NCBI RefSeq assembly: GCF_020283565.1
Contig: NC_060060.1
Location: forward strand, 44,268,001-44,332,000
Length of the DNA: 64,000 nucleotides
Reading direction: 5' to 3'
Source of the DNA: Trifolium pratense
Taxonomy: Eukaryota; Streptophyta; Magnoliopsida; Fabales; Fabaceae
Of the stretch, positions 46,018-57,802 are shown in pieces. Numbering within the stretch: the stretch's first letter is position 1; each line of letters starts with the position of its first letter. A program made the translations under genes and the position numbers. Under the pieces are notes generated by a model. It worked only from the letters and a program-made list of their open reading frames with translations, was not told where the DNA came from and ran no database searches.

Positions 46018-46200
46018 AGCCTTCGTTCAGCGAGCAGCAGCGAGCTGCAGCGAACCAAGTCAGTGCACAAAGATTCCATAGCGAGCAGTAGCGAGCAAAA
46101 TCAAGCAATGGTCGCTCAGCGAGCTTCAGCGAGAGGTAGCGAGCAAAGTCAGTGAGTTCTAGTGTGATGGCGAGCTTCAGCGAGCCTCAGCGAGAAAGTG
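46018..46200 (+). repeat. AGCGAGC motif cluster in solo LTR A
   Basis: GCGAG occurs more than a dozen times in 180 bases, commonly as CAGCGAGCTTCAGCGAG with a spacing near 10-12 bases. The same motif appears in the unrelated LTR at 48340. Confidence 0.85.
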
Positions 46201-46939
46201 TTGAGTAAGGCAATTAAAAGGCACGTGTCAGCAAACCCCTCCCGTGAAGTAACTTGGTCGCTCAACGAACATGTGATTGCATAAAGTCTATAAATAGCCA
46301 TCAGATTGTGTTTTTTTAGAAATCAACCAGTTTTTAAAAAAACTTACACGAGATTTACATTAGTTCTAAGGTTTCATAGAGGTTTTGAAGGTGGATCCAT
46401 CACAACTTGAGAAATCAAGTGCTATGTTCTTTCCTCTTTCATTTCTTCACTCTTGTAAGTTGATCATGGCTATGTGTAGCTAAATCTTTCTTTGTTGGGA
46501 TTAGATGTAGTTAATTTATGATCATGTACTTCTTTTAACTTTGCTATATATGTTTTATTTATCAATCAATACGAGTGGTATCCTTGTTTACTTATTTATT
46601 TCAAAGATTTGAATGATATAGACATATGTTGTTTGAATCAAAGATCTAGGATAATCACTTATTGAACTTCAAAGTTTAGACATAGATTTTGGGTTTAATA
46701 TTCACTTAAAATATCAAAGCTGTTGGACATAAATTTGGTATTTATCAATTAAATATAATTGGTGGGTCCAACATTTATTTTTGGAGGTTATATTGTCAAA
46801 ATAAAACTTTCAAAGGTGGTGTCGAGATATAACCATGTCGAAGCAAAAGAGTGTTTCGAAGGCTGCGAAGGACACATCTAGTTTTGGCTTTGTCAGGAGG
46901 CTGTCGAAAGCGCGAAATCGAATCGAAAGATAGTTGGGC

Positions 46940-49226
46940 TGTAACACCCAAACCCATTATTTATATATTTCTACCTTAGTAAAAATCTTTTTCAAAATAC
47001 GCAACGGAAATCACATTTAATTTATTGAATATCGGTTCGAGTATTACACTCCTCTACCAAAATAATACTAATGTAATTAATTAGTAAAAATAGTGTTTAT
47101 ACAAATCTTTGAATCAAATAATGTATTTATTGATTATACAAAACAACCTAGACAATAGACTTTATATACAATATAAAACCCTTTCCCGTGTCACAATCAG
47201 AGCAGAGCTTCACCGACGACTCGACATCGAATACCACAAAACCTGTAAATCTGGACCCCCAACGATCCAGCACATAACACATAAAAGAGAGTTAGACAAC
47301 ATACTCAAAATATACAAGTGTAAGTAAAGGGTACTTAAACACTTCTTCATAAAACATGCATAATCATGCATTATACATATACATCACTATCATTCATGCA
47401 TATTCATATATCATGCATATACTTCATTTATCGCATAATCAATCATTCACAAAATACACCAAACATATAGTTTCACGTCGTCTCGGACAATACCAAAACA
47501 TCAACAAATACATTGTTCAGATTATGGTCATGACGGACCCTGCGTTGTTCATTTTATAGTCATGACGGATTCTGTGTTGTTCATTTTATAGTCATGACGG
47601 ACTCTGCGTTGTTCATTTTATAGTCATGACGGACTCTGCTCCTCACATACGGATTAACAATCAACATTTACCAAGTATGTGTCAAACATCATTTATTATA
47701 AAATGCACACATAATCCCTAATGCAATCTAATGCTTCACATTCATGTTATGTCCTCTAGACACCTCTAATGCATGTGGTACCATCGTCTTTATCAGAGTA
47801 TTTCACCTCCGATATCCGTCTTTATCAAACAATTATAGTTCGATATCCTTCTTTATTGGACAAGCCAATATCCCTAAATATTCATGATGCATGCACTCAA
47901 AACTCATGAATATATTCATCAACAATTATGGCATATAGCCCATCAACAATAACGTGGAACACTATCCAACGTTCGTCTTTATTAAGATAATCAATACCTT
48001 AATATCCGTCTTTATCGAATAACATAATTCGATATACTTCTTTATTAGGATAACATACTCTAATATCCTTCTTTATTAAGTTGATTAACACCTTAATATA
48101 CTTCTTTGATATTTAAACAAACATCATCATAATCATCAACACATACAATGCATTTACTCACATTTTTAACACAATACTAATAATATAAGTAAAGTGTATT
48201 AAGCATGCATTTTATCATAAAACAAACTCCGGAATCGGAATCTACGCGAAAAACTGGGTAAAATACATAATATAACATGTTAGAACCCTCAAAGTCATTC
48301 AAATTCCAAAACAGCAAAGTGCTGTGCTGTCACGGTGGCTAAGCGAGCCTTAGCGAGCTGTAGCGAGCTGTTCGCTGAGCGAAGGCTCAGCGAGCTTCAG
48401 CGAACCACACCAGTGACTCACCTGCTCGTGGCGAGCTGCAGCGAGCTGTAGCGAACAGCTCCTGCCAGAACTGCTCAAAACATGCGATTTCCACCCAAAT
48501 TCACCCAAAAATCCCATTTTTCATGTTATAAACCCCAAATGAGTTTGTATTCAAGTGCAACAAACATATCTAAACACAAAAGGACGGTTCATTTCACCGA
48601 TCTACCATTTTTACTACGAAAAAGTAGAGATTTAACACTTTTACTCAAAACTCTCAAGAACACAAAGTTCTTGAGTTTAATCATCTATAAACTTCGTTTT
48701 TAACCATTAAATTCGTTCATACATCATGTTAAAAGCATATTAAGCATGTTATGAACCTTAGAATCGATTTCCATTAAGAAAATCCATCCAAAACTAAAAC
48801 GAAAATGGGGTGGAGGAAGTTCGGGTGAGGAGAAATCGACATTCTCCCCTTCCTCGAGTCACCCACGAATATGAAATCTACTCTCTTACCTGGATTCGAA
48901 GAAAACACGACGAAGATCTCGAATCCCTAGCTCTCCCCTTGCCCTAGCTCCCAAGCTCTCCTCTTCTCTTATCTCAAGAACATAAGAACATGAGAAAAAA
49001 TGAATTTCTCTTCTCCCTCTCATGGCCATATGGCGCCACACACACACACAAGGCCCATTGGGCCTCAAGCCCAATTGGCTTGGCCCAATAACACGTTAAC
49101 TCACTCTACTCGCTTAATAACTAAAGTACTCGATAAATAACTCAAGTTATTAACTTAAGTAAAATGCCACGTTAAATAAAATATTTTAACACATAAAAAT
49201 AATAATATGAAAATTGGGTCGTTACA
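46940..49226 (-). repeat. 3' LTR of the LARD-like element
   Basis: 2287 bp. Inside are four copies of a 32-bp unit with GTCATGACGGA (47527, 47559, 47591, 47623), a degenerate run of ATATCCKTCTTTAT motifs (47800-48110), and a GCGAGC cluster (48340-48460). Confidence 0.93.
48340..48460 (+). repeat. AGCGAGC cluster with perfect hairpin in the LARD LTR
   Basis: About ten GCGA(G/A)C-like motifs occur in 120 bases. CGCTGAGC and GCTCAGCG form an 8-bp perfect stem with a GAAG loop at about 48373-48392. The same sequence is in the other LTR at about 54100-54220. Confidence 0.85.
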
Positions 49227-49240
49227 ACTCTCCCCCACTT
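49227..49240 (-). other. polypurine tract of the LARD-like element
   Basis: Minus-strand AAGTGGGGGAGAGT directly precedes the 3' LTR start TGTAACGACC, as plus-strand priming requires. Confidence 0.85.
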
Positions 49241-52200
49241 AGAAGATTTTCGCCCTCGAAAATTACGCGACTAAAACAACTCCGGATAACTCCTGTATCC
49301 GACCCTCCAACGAAACGCTCAAAACGCTACACATTACCAAGTATGACAAAATTAGTTTATCTCATCCAACACAATTTTTGTCCATTTATCAACAAGAGAT
49401 CAAGGACGGCCAGTTCCTCAATTTGTCGATAGATAGTCAACAATCATGATATCGGCATAAACCATTCTTATCAAACCGCTAAAACGTCAACTTCGCACGA
49501 AACATCCACAGACTCACATTCTACGGTACTCACAACTCTACCCCAAAACAGGTACAAACAATCGAACTCTCCGAAAGATACTTCCGTGGAATACTTCCAC
49601 AACTCCATAATTCTCATAAATCTTTGATTCCCTCATGAATCACTTAACCGTATTACATCACTTATTCATATTCGAATCTCATTCCAACTTATCACTCGAT
49701 AGTGCCATCTCAACATTCACTAGATGACCACCATTCCAAATCTTCCTCGACACATTCTAGAAATTATCGTTCTAATCGTCCAATTCCCTATCTCACGTAT
49801 CTCCAATCATTGAGTCGAATCCAAATATGACTATTATGTTCCCAAGTAATCTTTTAACCAACATTTGCATTCCTTAACGCAAACATTTTCCAATACCACT
49901 TCTCCTTAATCCCTTAGCAATTCGCTACTTCCAAATTAGACCACTGCCTAAAATTGGTTCTCCAAACAATCATAACTTCTATCTCGTTGATTCCAAAACG
50001 ACATCTTCAATTTGCTCACACTCCACCTATCCATGTTCCCCATCATCTAGCATTGCAACAAGCATACTCTTCTCCGTTTATTCACTCATCGAATTCTTAT
50101 TCACCTCCGACTTCTACCAATCATCATCTCTCTATGGATAGCTATCTTTAAACTCCTCCTTAGTACATTCGATCCCAAAATCAAACTCTTGAATTAAATC
50201 CGCAAAGATCCAAATACTCGTCATACGATCTAATCCCATCCATTAAATTCTAATCAACCTTTGTCTTAGGATTCTTACTCATGACCCCTTGTCTAATCCC
50301 AATATGACATCTCTAGAAAATTTCTAAAATCCTCGTCCAAAATACATCGAAAGTTTATTCACCAAATCACTACCGTCCCATCATCCATGATGAAACAATT
50401 TAAAATCCTTTACTTCATTGTCACCGATTGTGACCATACCACATCAACATCCACGATGCATCTAACAAAACTAGTCTCTACCGACTCTTCCATTCCATGA
50501 ATCCAAATTCCTTAGCAAATACTTACTCACTCTTATCTTGTGGGCACTACAAAATGCTCTCCGACACTTACCTCAGGCATTACTTTCTTATTTCTAATCA
50601 TTCTAAAATGTTACTACTCACTTAGCTTCATCTCAACTTCCAAGACTCTACGTTCTCGTTCAACATGTGACACCAATTGTCCGGTCATTATCTAAATCCA
50701 ATTATTTCTCTTCGACAAGCCTCTCACAAAATCCTTTGAATCGTTATCCTACTTCCATCTTCGAATAAACTCGATTATTCATACAATCCTTTCTTCCAAC
50801 GATTCAACAAGCATACCAATCCTATTATGATATTTCTCAATTCCATTCTCATCTACTTTAAAACCTACTTCCCTTCATCGATTAATTAACACCAACGGTT
50901 CACTAATCTTCACATCTCTTTCTCTAAGCTCCTCAAATCTCTTCTAAAAATCACTTCACACACTAGGCTTAGAACTCCAAATTGTTCAACAAATTCAACC
51001 TACTACCATATGCACGACTCACATAAAACTTCTTACTCAAGCATCCGCTACAACATCCGATCCACTTGGATGACAACTTACTTCAAAATCATCACCTCTC
51101 AAGAATCATAATCACTTCCTCTTCCTCATATTCGACTCACACTAATCGAATAGGTACTTCAACTTGGTCCACAAAACACGCCTCCATACTTTTAGTGCAA
51201 CACACGATCTCCAACCGTTCCGAATACCCTTCATCTCACTTAACCAATCTCACTAACTCCCCACGATGAAACACTTGGTCCGACAACTTCTCTTCTAGTA
51301 GTTTCTCACAACTTGTTGTTCCCATCCATTCCACTTCGAACAACGTCACCACTTCCTGAATATTCCGCTTCAAGAACATCTCTACTCATCTCATCTTCTC
51401 GCATTCAAAACATCTCGGAGGGATATAACCTTCTCCCCCACTTATCTCAAGCTCACTCGTACTCTTCCACTAGAACTTCCGGGGCTCACACCTAACGGTT
51501 CTATCGTCTCTAAACATATTCTTCCCAAAAGAAGAAACTAGTATCGACATCGTTTACACGCATGTCGCATACAGGGACAAAACCTAACCCACGATACCTA
51601 AACCCTTACACAAAATCATGAAAGCATCCAAGTAACCTATACTTCCCTCACTTTTCAAAGTTAGGAAATCAAAACAACACAAGAAAAGTGAACATTGCCT
51701 AGCAATAATTCATAGTCACATTTATCCTAGTCCTAACAAACACAAGAAGACAAGAATCTCACATCCAATCAACTTAGGACAAGACATCGACAAACATAAA
51801 ATTCTTGTCTGGCTCCCTCACTTAGCAAAAGCTAGCGAGCTCCCGGCGAGACAAGTCAAAAACATTCACAGGATTTAGCAAGACTTAGCGAGACTCGGCG
51901 AGATTCATTCTTCGCCTAGCGAGCACATCCAAAATATGGGTGCTCTGCTATGGTTTTGAACTTACGCCCACTAAAATCTCGTTTTCTCGACTCACCGATC
52001 CACAAAATTCAAAACTTCAAGCATATAACATCATTATAAACTTGAAGGTACAATTAGAATCATGCATCAACAATCACAACATAGAATCGTGAGACCTTCA
52101 CGTTTTTACTCATAAAATTTATAGTAATTCAAGTTCCTAGTATTAGTCTAGTACATGTTATAAACAAAACATATATCAACCACTTACAAGAATACACTAA

Positions 52201-52684
52201 CATCCTATTCTTCTCACTATTTTGAAAATTTAATTTTCACTTACTCAAAGAAAATAACTCTATATTTTCACCAAAATCTTCAAGAAATAATACTAGTGTT
52301 TTTTTAAAATTATTTCAAATCATTACCACATGCAGTTTTATATCATGTCGGATCGTCACATGAAGTTTTATATCATGTCGGATCATCAACAATTAGCAAT
52401 AAGCATCAATCCATCAAATTTAAACTACAAAAAGGTTAAACTCTACGCATATACAACTATTATAAACATAGGAGTATAGCACTCACACCATTACTCAACA
52501 AAAGAATGGATCGATTAATCCAATTCACACCACTCATAGTTCCTAAATGAACAACATGAATGATTTCACAAAACAAACAACACAAAATTGTTAGACAAAC
52601 GCGACTGACACACAATACTCACTTGGTCTGACTGCACAGACCTGCTCTGATCGACACATAACCCACACAGTCCGAAGACAACGG
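49241..52684 (-). other. non-coding interior of the LARD-like element
   Basis: No frame with a retroviral domain on either strand. The plus strand is C-rich with scattered short frames of no recognisable content. More GCGAG motifs occur near 51830-51930. Its conserved role, if any, would be packaging and priming signals. Confidence 0.7.
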
Positions 52685-52697
52685 GGCTCTGACACCA
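52685..52697 (-). other. primer-binding site (initiator Met tRNA type)
   Basis: Minus-strand TGGTGTCAGAGCC lies two bases after the 5' LTR. It differs by one base from the common plant TGGTATCAGAGCC. Confidence 0.85.
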
Positions 52698-52699
52698 AT

Positions 52700-54988
52700 T
52701 GTAACACCCAAACCCATTATTTATATATTTCTACCTTAGTAAAAATCTTTTTCAAAATACGCAACGGAAATCACATTTAATTTATTGAATATCGGTTCGA
52801 GTATTACACTCCTCTACCAAAATAATACTAATGTAATTAATTAGTAAAAATAGTGTTTATACAAATCTTTGAATCAAATAATGTATTTATTGATTATACA
52901 AAACAACCTAGACAATAGACTTTATATACAATATAAAACCCTTTCCCGTGTCACAATCAGAGCAGAGCTTCACCGACGACTCGACATCGAATACCACAAA
53001 ACCTGTAAATCTGGACCCCCAACGATCCAGCACATAACACATAAAAGAGAGTTAGACAACATACTCAAAATATACAAGTGTAAGTAAAGGGTACTTAAAC
53101 ACTTCTTCATAAAACATGCATAATCATGCATTATACATATACATCACTATCATTCATGCATATTCATATATCATGCATATACTTCATTTATCGCATAATC
53201 AATCATTCACAAAATACACCAAACATATAGTTTCACGTCGTCTCGGACAATACCAAAACATCAACAAATACATTGTTCAGATTATGGTCATGACGGACCC
53301 TGCGTTGTTCATTTTATAGTCATGACGGACTCTGCGTTGTTCATTTTATAGTCATGACGGACTCTGCGTTGTTCATTTTATAGTCATGACGGACTCTGCT
53401 CCTCACATACGGATTAACAATCAACATTTACCAAGTATGTGTCAAACATCATTTATTATAAAATGCACACATAATCCCTAATGCAATCTAATGCTTCACA
53501 TTCATGTTATGTCCTCTAGACACCTCTAATGCATGTGGTACCATCGTCTTTATCAGAGTATTTCACCTCCGATATCCGTCTTTATCAAACAATTATAGTT
53601 CGATATCCTTCTTTATTGGACAAGCCAATATCCCTAAATATTCATGATGCATGCACTCAAAACTCATGAATATATTCATCAACAATTATGGCATATAGCC
53701 CATCAACAATAACGTGGAACACTATCCAACGTTCGTCTTTATTAAGATAATCAATACCTTAATATCCGTCTTTATCGAATAACATAATTCGATATACTTC
53801 TTTATTAGGATAACATACTCTAATATCCTTCTTTATTAAGTTGATTAACACCTTAATATACTTCTTTGATATTTAAACAAACATCATCATAATCATCAAC
53901 ACATACAATGCATTTACTCACATTTTTAACACAATACTAATAATATAAGTAAAGTGTATTAAGCATGCATTTTATCATAAAACAAACTCCGGAATCGGAA
54001 TCTACGCAAAAAACTGGGTAAAATACATAATATAACATGTTAGAACCCTCAAAGTCATTCAAATTCCAAAACAGCAAAGTGCTGTGCTGTCACGGTGGCT
54101 AAGCGAGCCTTAGCGAGCTGTAGCGAGCTGTTCGCTGAGCGAAGGCTCAGCGAGCTTCAGCGAACCACACCAGTGACTCACCTGCTCGTGGCGAGCTGCA
54201 GCGAGCTGTAGCGAACAGCTCCTGCCAGAACTGCTCAAAACATGCGATTTCCACCCAAATTCACCCAAAAATCCCATTTTTCATGTTATAAACCCCAAAT
54301 GAGTTTGTATTCAAGTGCAACAAACATATCTAAACACAAAAGGACGGTTCATTTCACCGATCTACCATTTTTACTACGAAAAAGTAGAGATTTAACACTT
54401 TTACTCAAAACTCTCAAGAACACAAAGTTCTTGAGTTTAATCATCTATAAACTTCGTTTTTAACCATTAAAATCGTTCATACATCATGTTAAAAGCATAT
54501 TAAGCATGTTATGAACCTTAGAATCGATTTCCATTTAGAAAATCCATCCAAAACTAAAACGAAAATGGGGTGGAGGAAGTTCGGGTGAGGAGAAATCGAC
54601 ATTCTCCCCTTCCTCGAGTCACCCACGAATATGAAATCTACTCTCTTACCTGGATTCGAAGAAAACACGACGAAGATCTCGAATCCCTAGCTCTCCCCTT
54701 GCCCTAGCTCCCAAGCTCTCCTCTTCTCTTCTCTCAAGAACATAAGAACATGAGAAAAAATGAATTTCTCTTCTCCCTCTCATGGCCATATGGCGCCACA
54801 CACACACACACAAGGCCCATTGGGCCTCAAGCCCAATTGGCTTGGCCCAATAACACGTTAACTCACTCTACTCGCTTAATAACTAAAGTACTCGATAAAT
54901 AACTCAAGTTATTAACTTAAGTAAAATGCCATGTTAAATAAAATATTTTAACACATAAAAATAATAATATGAAAATTGGGTCGTTACA
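52700..54988 (-). repeat. 5' LTR of the LARD-like element
   Basis: 2289 bp. Nearly identical to 46940-49226. Differences seen include C/T at the second 32-bp unit, G/A near 54008, and one extra CA in the CA run near 54800. Confidence 0.93.
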
Positions 54989-56269
54989 TGGGCCAGGCCC
55001 AAAAAAGAAACAACAAACGGCCCAAGAGGCATTGGCGCGCGCTGAAGGAATGGAAGATGAAAGTGGAGAACGTGGTCGACGTGGCAGATCGAAGAGCGTC
55101 CAGATGATCAAGAGACAGTTACCACTTTGTAGTAGTATTTATAGTAGTTTTTCATTCAGAACAAAGGTCACAAAATTTTATACAAACACTCTCTCTAAAA
55201 ATTCTAAGTACTCAGCGATCGAACGAAAGGAATTCAGAGGAGAAATGTATGTTTTGTGAACCATCTTTATTTATAATTGCTTTTCATTCAATGCAATTTG
55301 CTTTCCAGTAATTTTCTTTAGTTTAATTCCAAATACTTGCTCGAGAAACTGCTACTTCGAGGCGATTCGAACTAGTTTCTCTTATATTTTGAAAACATTT
55401 TAATTTCTAAGTGTTTGTTTCCTTGTTAAAACGAACATTCGAACAGTTTTCTTAAACGAATAAAACACAAAATTGTCCTGAGATTTACTAGTTGATCTCG
55501 CGAGTTTAAATACTTAAACTAGCGGTTGTTTACCAAATTTCAACGTAAACAAAAGCTTAATGTTATTATATCGATTAACGATTCGAGATATCGAGAGTTA
55601 ATAGATACGATAGATTTCACGGCGTATTCCAGACACGGATATGTTCGACGAGTGATACGTGATAATATTGATTGGTAAATGAAACGTATATATCATTAGT
55701 TGGGTGATACATGTGAATGAGTTAATAAAGTCTAATCCTGACAATTTCATTTCTCTAAATTTCTAGCAAATTTTATATCGCACTTTTTATGTTTCAAAAC
55801 TAAAATCATCTAAAAACCCATACTTAAAATCATGGTTATTGTGGATCGACAGTTAATATCGCACTAGTTCTTGTGGATACGATATATTGAAAATACTTAC
55901 TTTTGATACTTCATCAATCACAAACTCTATTTTTTCGATTCGACAACTCTCTAGGTAGGAGATATGACACTCCACAGTCCTAACCCCCAACCCAAACTTC
56001 CTCCGTGGATGTGACTCTCTTTGATTCAAGCTATTACGAGTATCACTTCCAACAATTTGTTCTCTTCCTTTTAAATTCCAAAACCAACTATGTATCGGCT
56101 CGCCTCTTACATTCTTGCCACCACTCGTCGACTGATGGATGATTGTAACCCACTGATGGATGATTCCAAAATATAACACGAGACGAAATCAATTGAGTTC
56201 TTTCAATGTAGTACTTGGTCCGTTGGTCGATTTATCTAAGAGAACAAGCTCCTTAATGGATTTGTTAAT

Positions 56270-56477
56270 TTTTTAATTATTAGGTGGCAAAAGAAGCTGA
56301 CGTGACAGCTGAGTCACTTAAGAGGGACATGCCACATTGGTGTTGACTTTATCAAAATTAACCTTTTGCAAAAGAGTGTAAAGTGTAAACATAGGGGGCC
56401 AAAAGTCTTATTTTAAAAATTAAACGGCCAAAATTGCAAGTTTGTGAAACTTAAGGGGCCAAACGTGCAATGTAGCC
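56270..56477 (-). repeat. right long TIR of the second MULE
   Basis: Inverse match to 45464-45665, followed directly by the target duplication AAAAAAGAA. Confidence 0.88.
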
Positions 56478-56486
56478 AAAAAAGAA

Positions 56487-56728
56487 CTTGTACTTGTGTG
56501 GTACCAATTTGTTTCAATTTTGACGAGAAACATTAGAATCGACAGTGTTTGGGTTTATTTTTTATTTTATTTCAGAAGACGAGAGTAAGTTAGGTAATGA
56601 GAACAATAATACTTATTTCGAACTCGTTCCATTTATATAAAAAATTAATATCACTCCTCTTTAATTATAAACTTTAATTTAAAAAACTCTTAAATTATAT
56701 GCATAAATTATTTTTAGCCCCAATTTGT

Positions 56729-56800
<72 letters not shown>

Positions 56801-57802
56801 ATTATATATGAATGAAAGGTAGATGGACAACAAGCTGTGCAAATTTACCTTTTGTTTATGCATAAATTAATCTTTGAGTTGAGCATTAAACAAACCATTT
56901 TTTCTATTTTTTCTTTGATTAAATAAAATCAAATTTTTGAGACAAAATATGATTTAAGGCTTTTAATTTTTAATTTTTTTAATAAACAATAATATCAAAA
57001 TGCAACCAATTTATGTGGATGAGGTGGGATAGGGATACACAAACTCCGTTAGATATAAGTTTGATGTAATTTACATTACTTTTCATATCTGTTGAGAATT
57101 GAGATGGATATGTAGATACCCAAACTTTATGGGCTTGTGTTTGAGAGACAAAACAATAACATCACAGGGGTGCAGAAAGTAATCAGGATGGGTGCAGCTA
57201 GCAGTGAAAGAATACAGGCCGACCCACATCGCAGGGGTGCAGAAAGTAATTAGCAAGCGGGGTGCAGCTAGCAGGAGGGGCGCAACAACAAACAAAAATT
57301 AGGGATGATATGGGCCGTCTGATTGATCAGACAGTCTTGATGGATCAGGATGCTGCAGAATCTTGAGTGTCTGATGGACATCAACGGTCTGTAATAAGAG
57401 TTCCGCGGTATGCACGCGCACTGGATCCACGTCTGATTTAATTTTTTTTTTTTTTGGCTTATGCACCATGCATAAGAAAATGCCTTATGCACCGTAACTT
57501 TTACCCTTTTTAAGCATATCATTTTTCTATAAAACTTGCAACGTGGTTAAAAATATTAAAGATAAATTAGTAACTTTTGTGATAATTGATTTTAATATAT
57601 TAGTAATAAATATTTACATAGTCAAAATAAAACTTGTGAATAGAGAACATTGAATATGTCACTCAATTTGAGACCAAAGAGTACAAACTTAAACCTAGAT
57701 GGCTAAACCACGCCCATCCATCCCCCATTGATTTTCTTCTTATCCGAAACTAAGTTGCAGCAGCAACCAACCGCACTACCACAGTTGCAGCATCTCATTA
57801 GA
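56487..57802. other. upstream region of PPR gene 1, repeats only
   Basis: A (TA)n microsatellite lies at about 56731-56794. Near 57166 and 57232 the phrase AGGGGTGCAGAAAGTAAT recurs with a 66-bp period, followed by GGGGTGCAGCTAGCAG-type text. CTTATGCACC repeats near 57460-57490. No gene was supported. Confidence 0.5.

Larger units (their letters stand above)
46940..54988 (-). mobile_element. complete non-coding LTR retrotransposon (LARD-like)
   Basis: LTRs at 46940-49226 and 52700-54988 both begin TGTAACACCC and end GTCGTTACA. The 5-bp target duplication TGGGC lies at 46935-46939 and 54989-54993. A primer-binding site (52685-52697) and a polypurine tract (49227-49240) put the element on the minus strand. 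The 3.47-kb interior (49227-52699) has no gag or pol frame on either strand, so it is non-autonomous and resembles large retrotransposon derivatives. By eye the LTRs differ at about seven bases plus one 2-base CA indel, so insertion was recent. Confidence 0.92.
46721..55551. mobile_element. solo LTR B (Copia-like), interrupted
   Basis: It begins TGTTGGACATAAATTTGG and ends CAACGTAAACA, flanked by AAAGC at 46716-46720 and 55552-55556. Removing the nested element leaves about 777 bp. The TGTTGG start and length suit a Ty1/Copia LTR, but the class is inferred. Confidence 0.8.
45826..55916 (+). mobile_element. solo LTR A, interrupted
   Basis: It starts TGATAAGTGACAAAT and ends GATACTTCATCA, with 5-bp target duplications ATCAC at 45821-45825 and 55917-55921. 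Without its inserts it is about 1.25 kb. A CTATAAATAG promoter-like box near 46289 suggests plus orientation. The end phrase TTGTGGATACGATAT is like the U5 end of Ty3/Gypsy Athila/Tat-type LTRs. Upstream of the TATA-like box it carries a dense set of GCGAGC motifs. Confidence 0.8.
45464..56477. mobile_element. non-autonomous MULE, filled with nested retroelements
   Basis: Long inverted repeats of about 200 bp start GGCTAAATTGCACTTTTAGC on the left and, inverted, GGCTACATTGCACGTTTGGC on the right. The perfect 9-bp target duplication AAAAAAGAA lies at 45455-45463 and 56478-56486. Without later insertions the element is only about 0.9 kb and has no coding region. The rest of its 11-kb span is the retroelement nest. 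Confidence 0.9.

Noticed and set aside
47109..48703. Short plus-strand frames in the LTRs, repeated at 52869-54463
   Set aside because: They recur only because the LTRs are duplicated. The element is on the minus strand and the frames contain no known domain.
46940..54988. Segmental duplication of a host region
   Set aside because: TG/CA termini, a 5-bp target duplication, a primer site and a polypurine tract identify it as an LTR element.
57728..57802. Upstream extension of PPR gene 1
   Set aside because: The frame is open but contains no ATG. The first ATG is at 57803.
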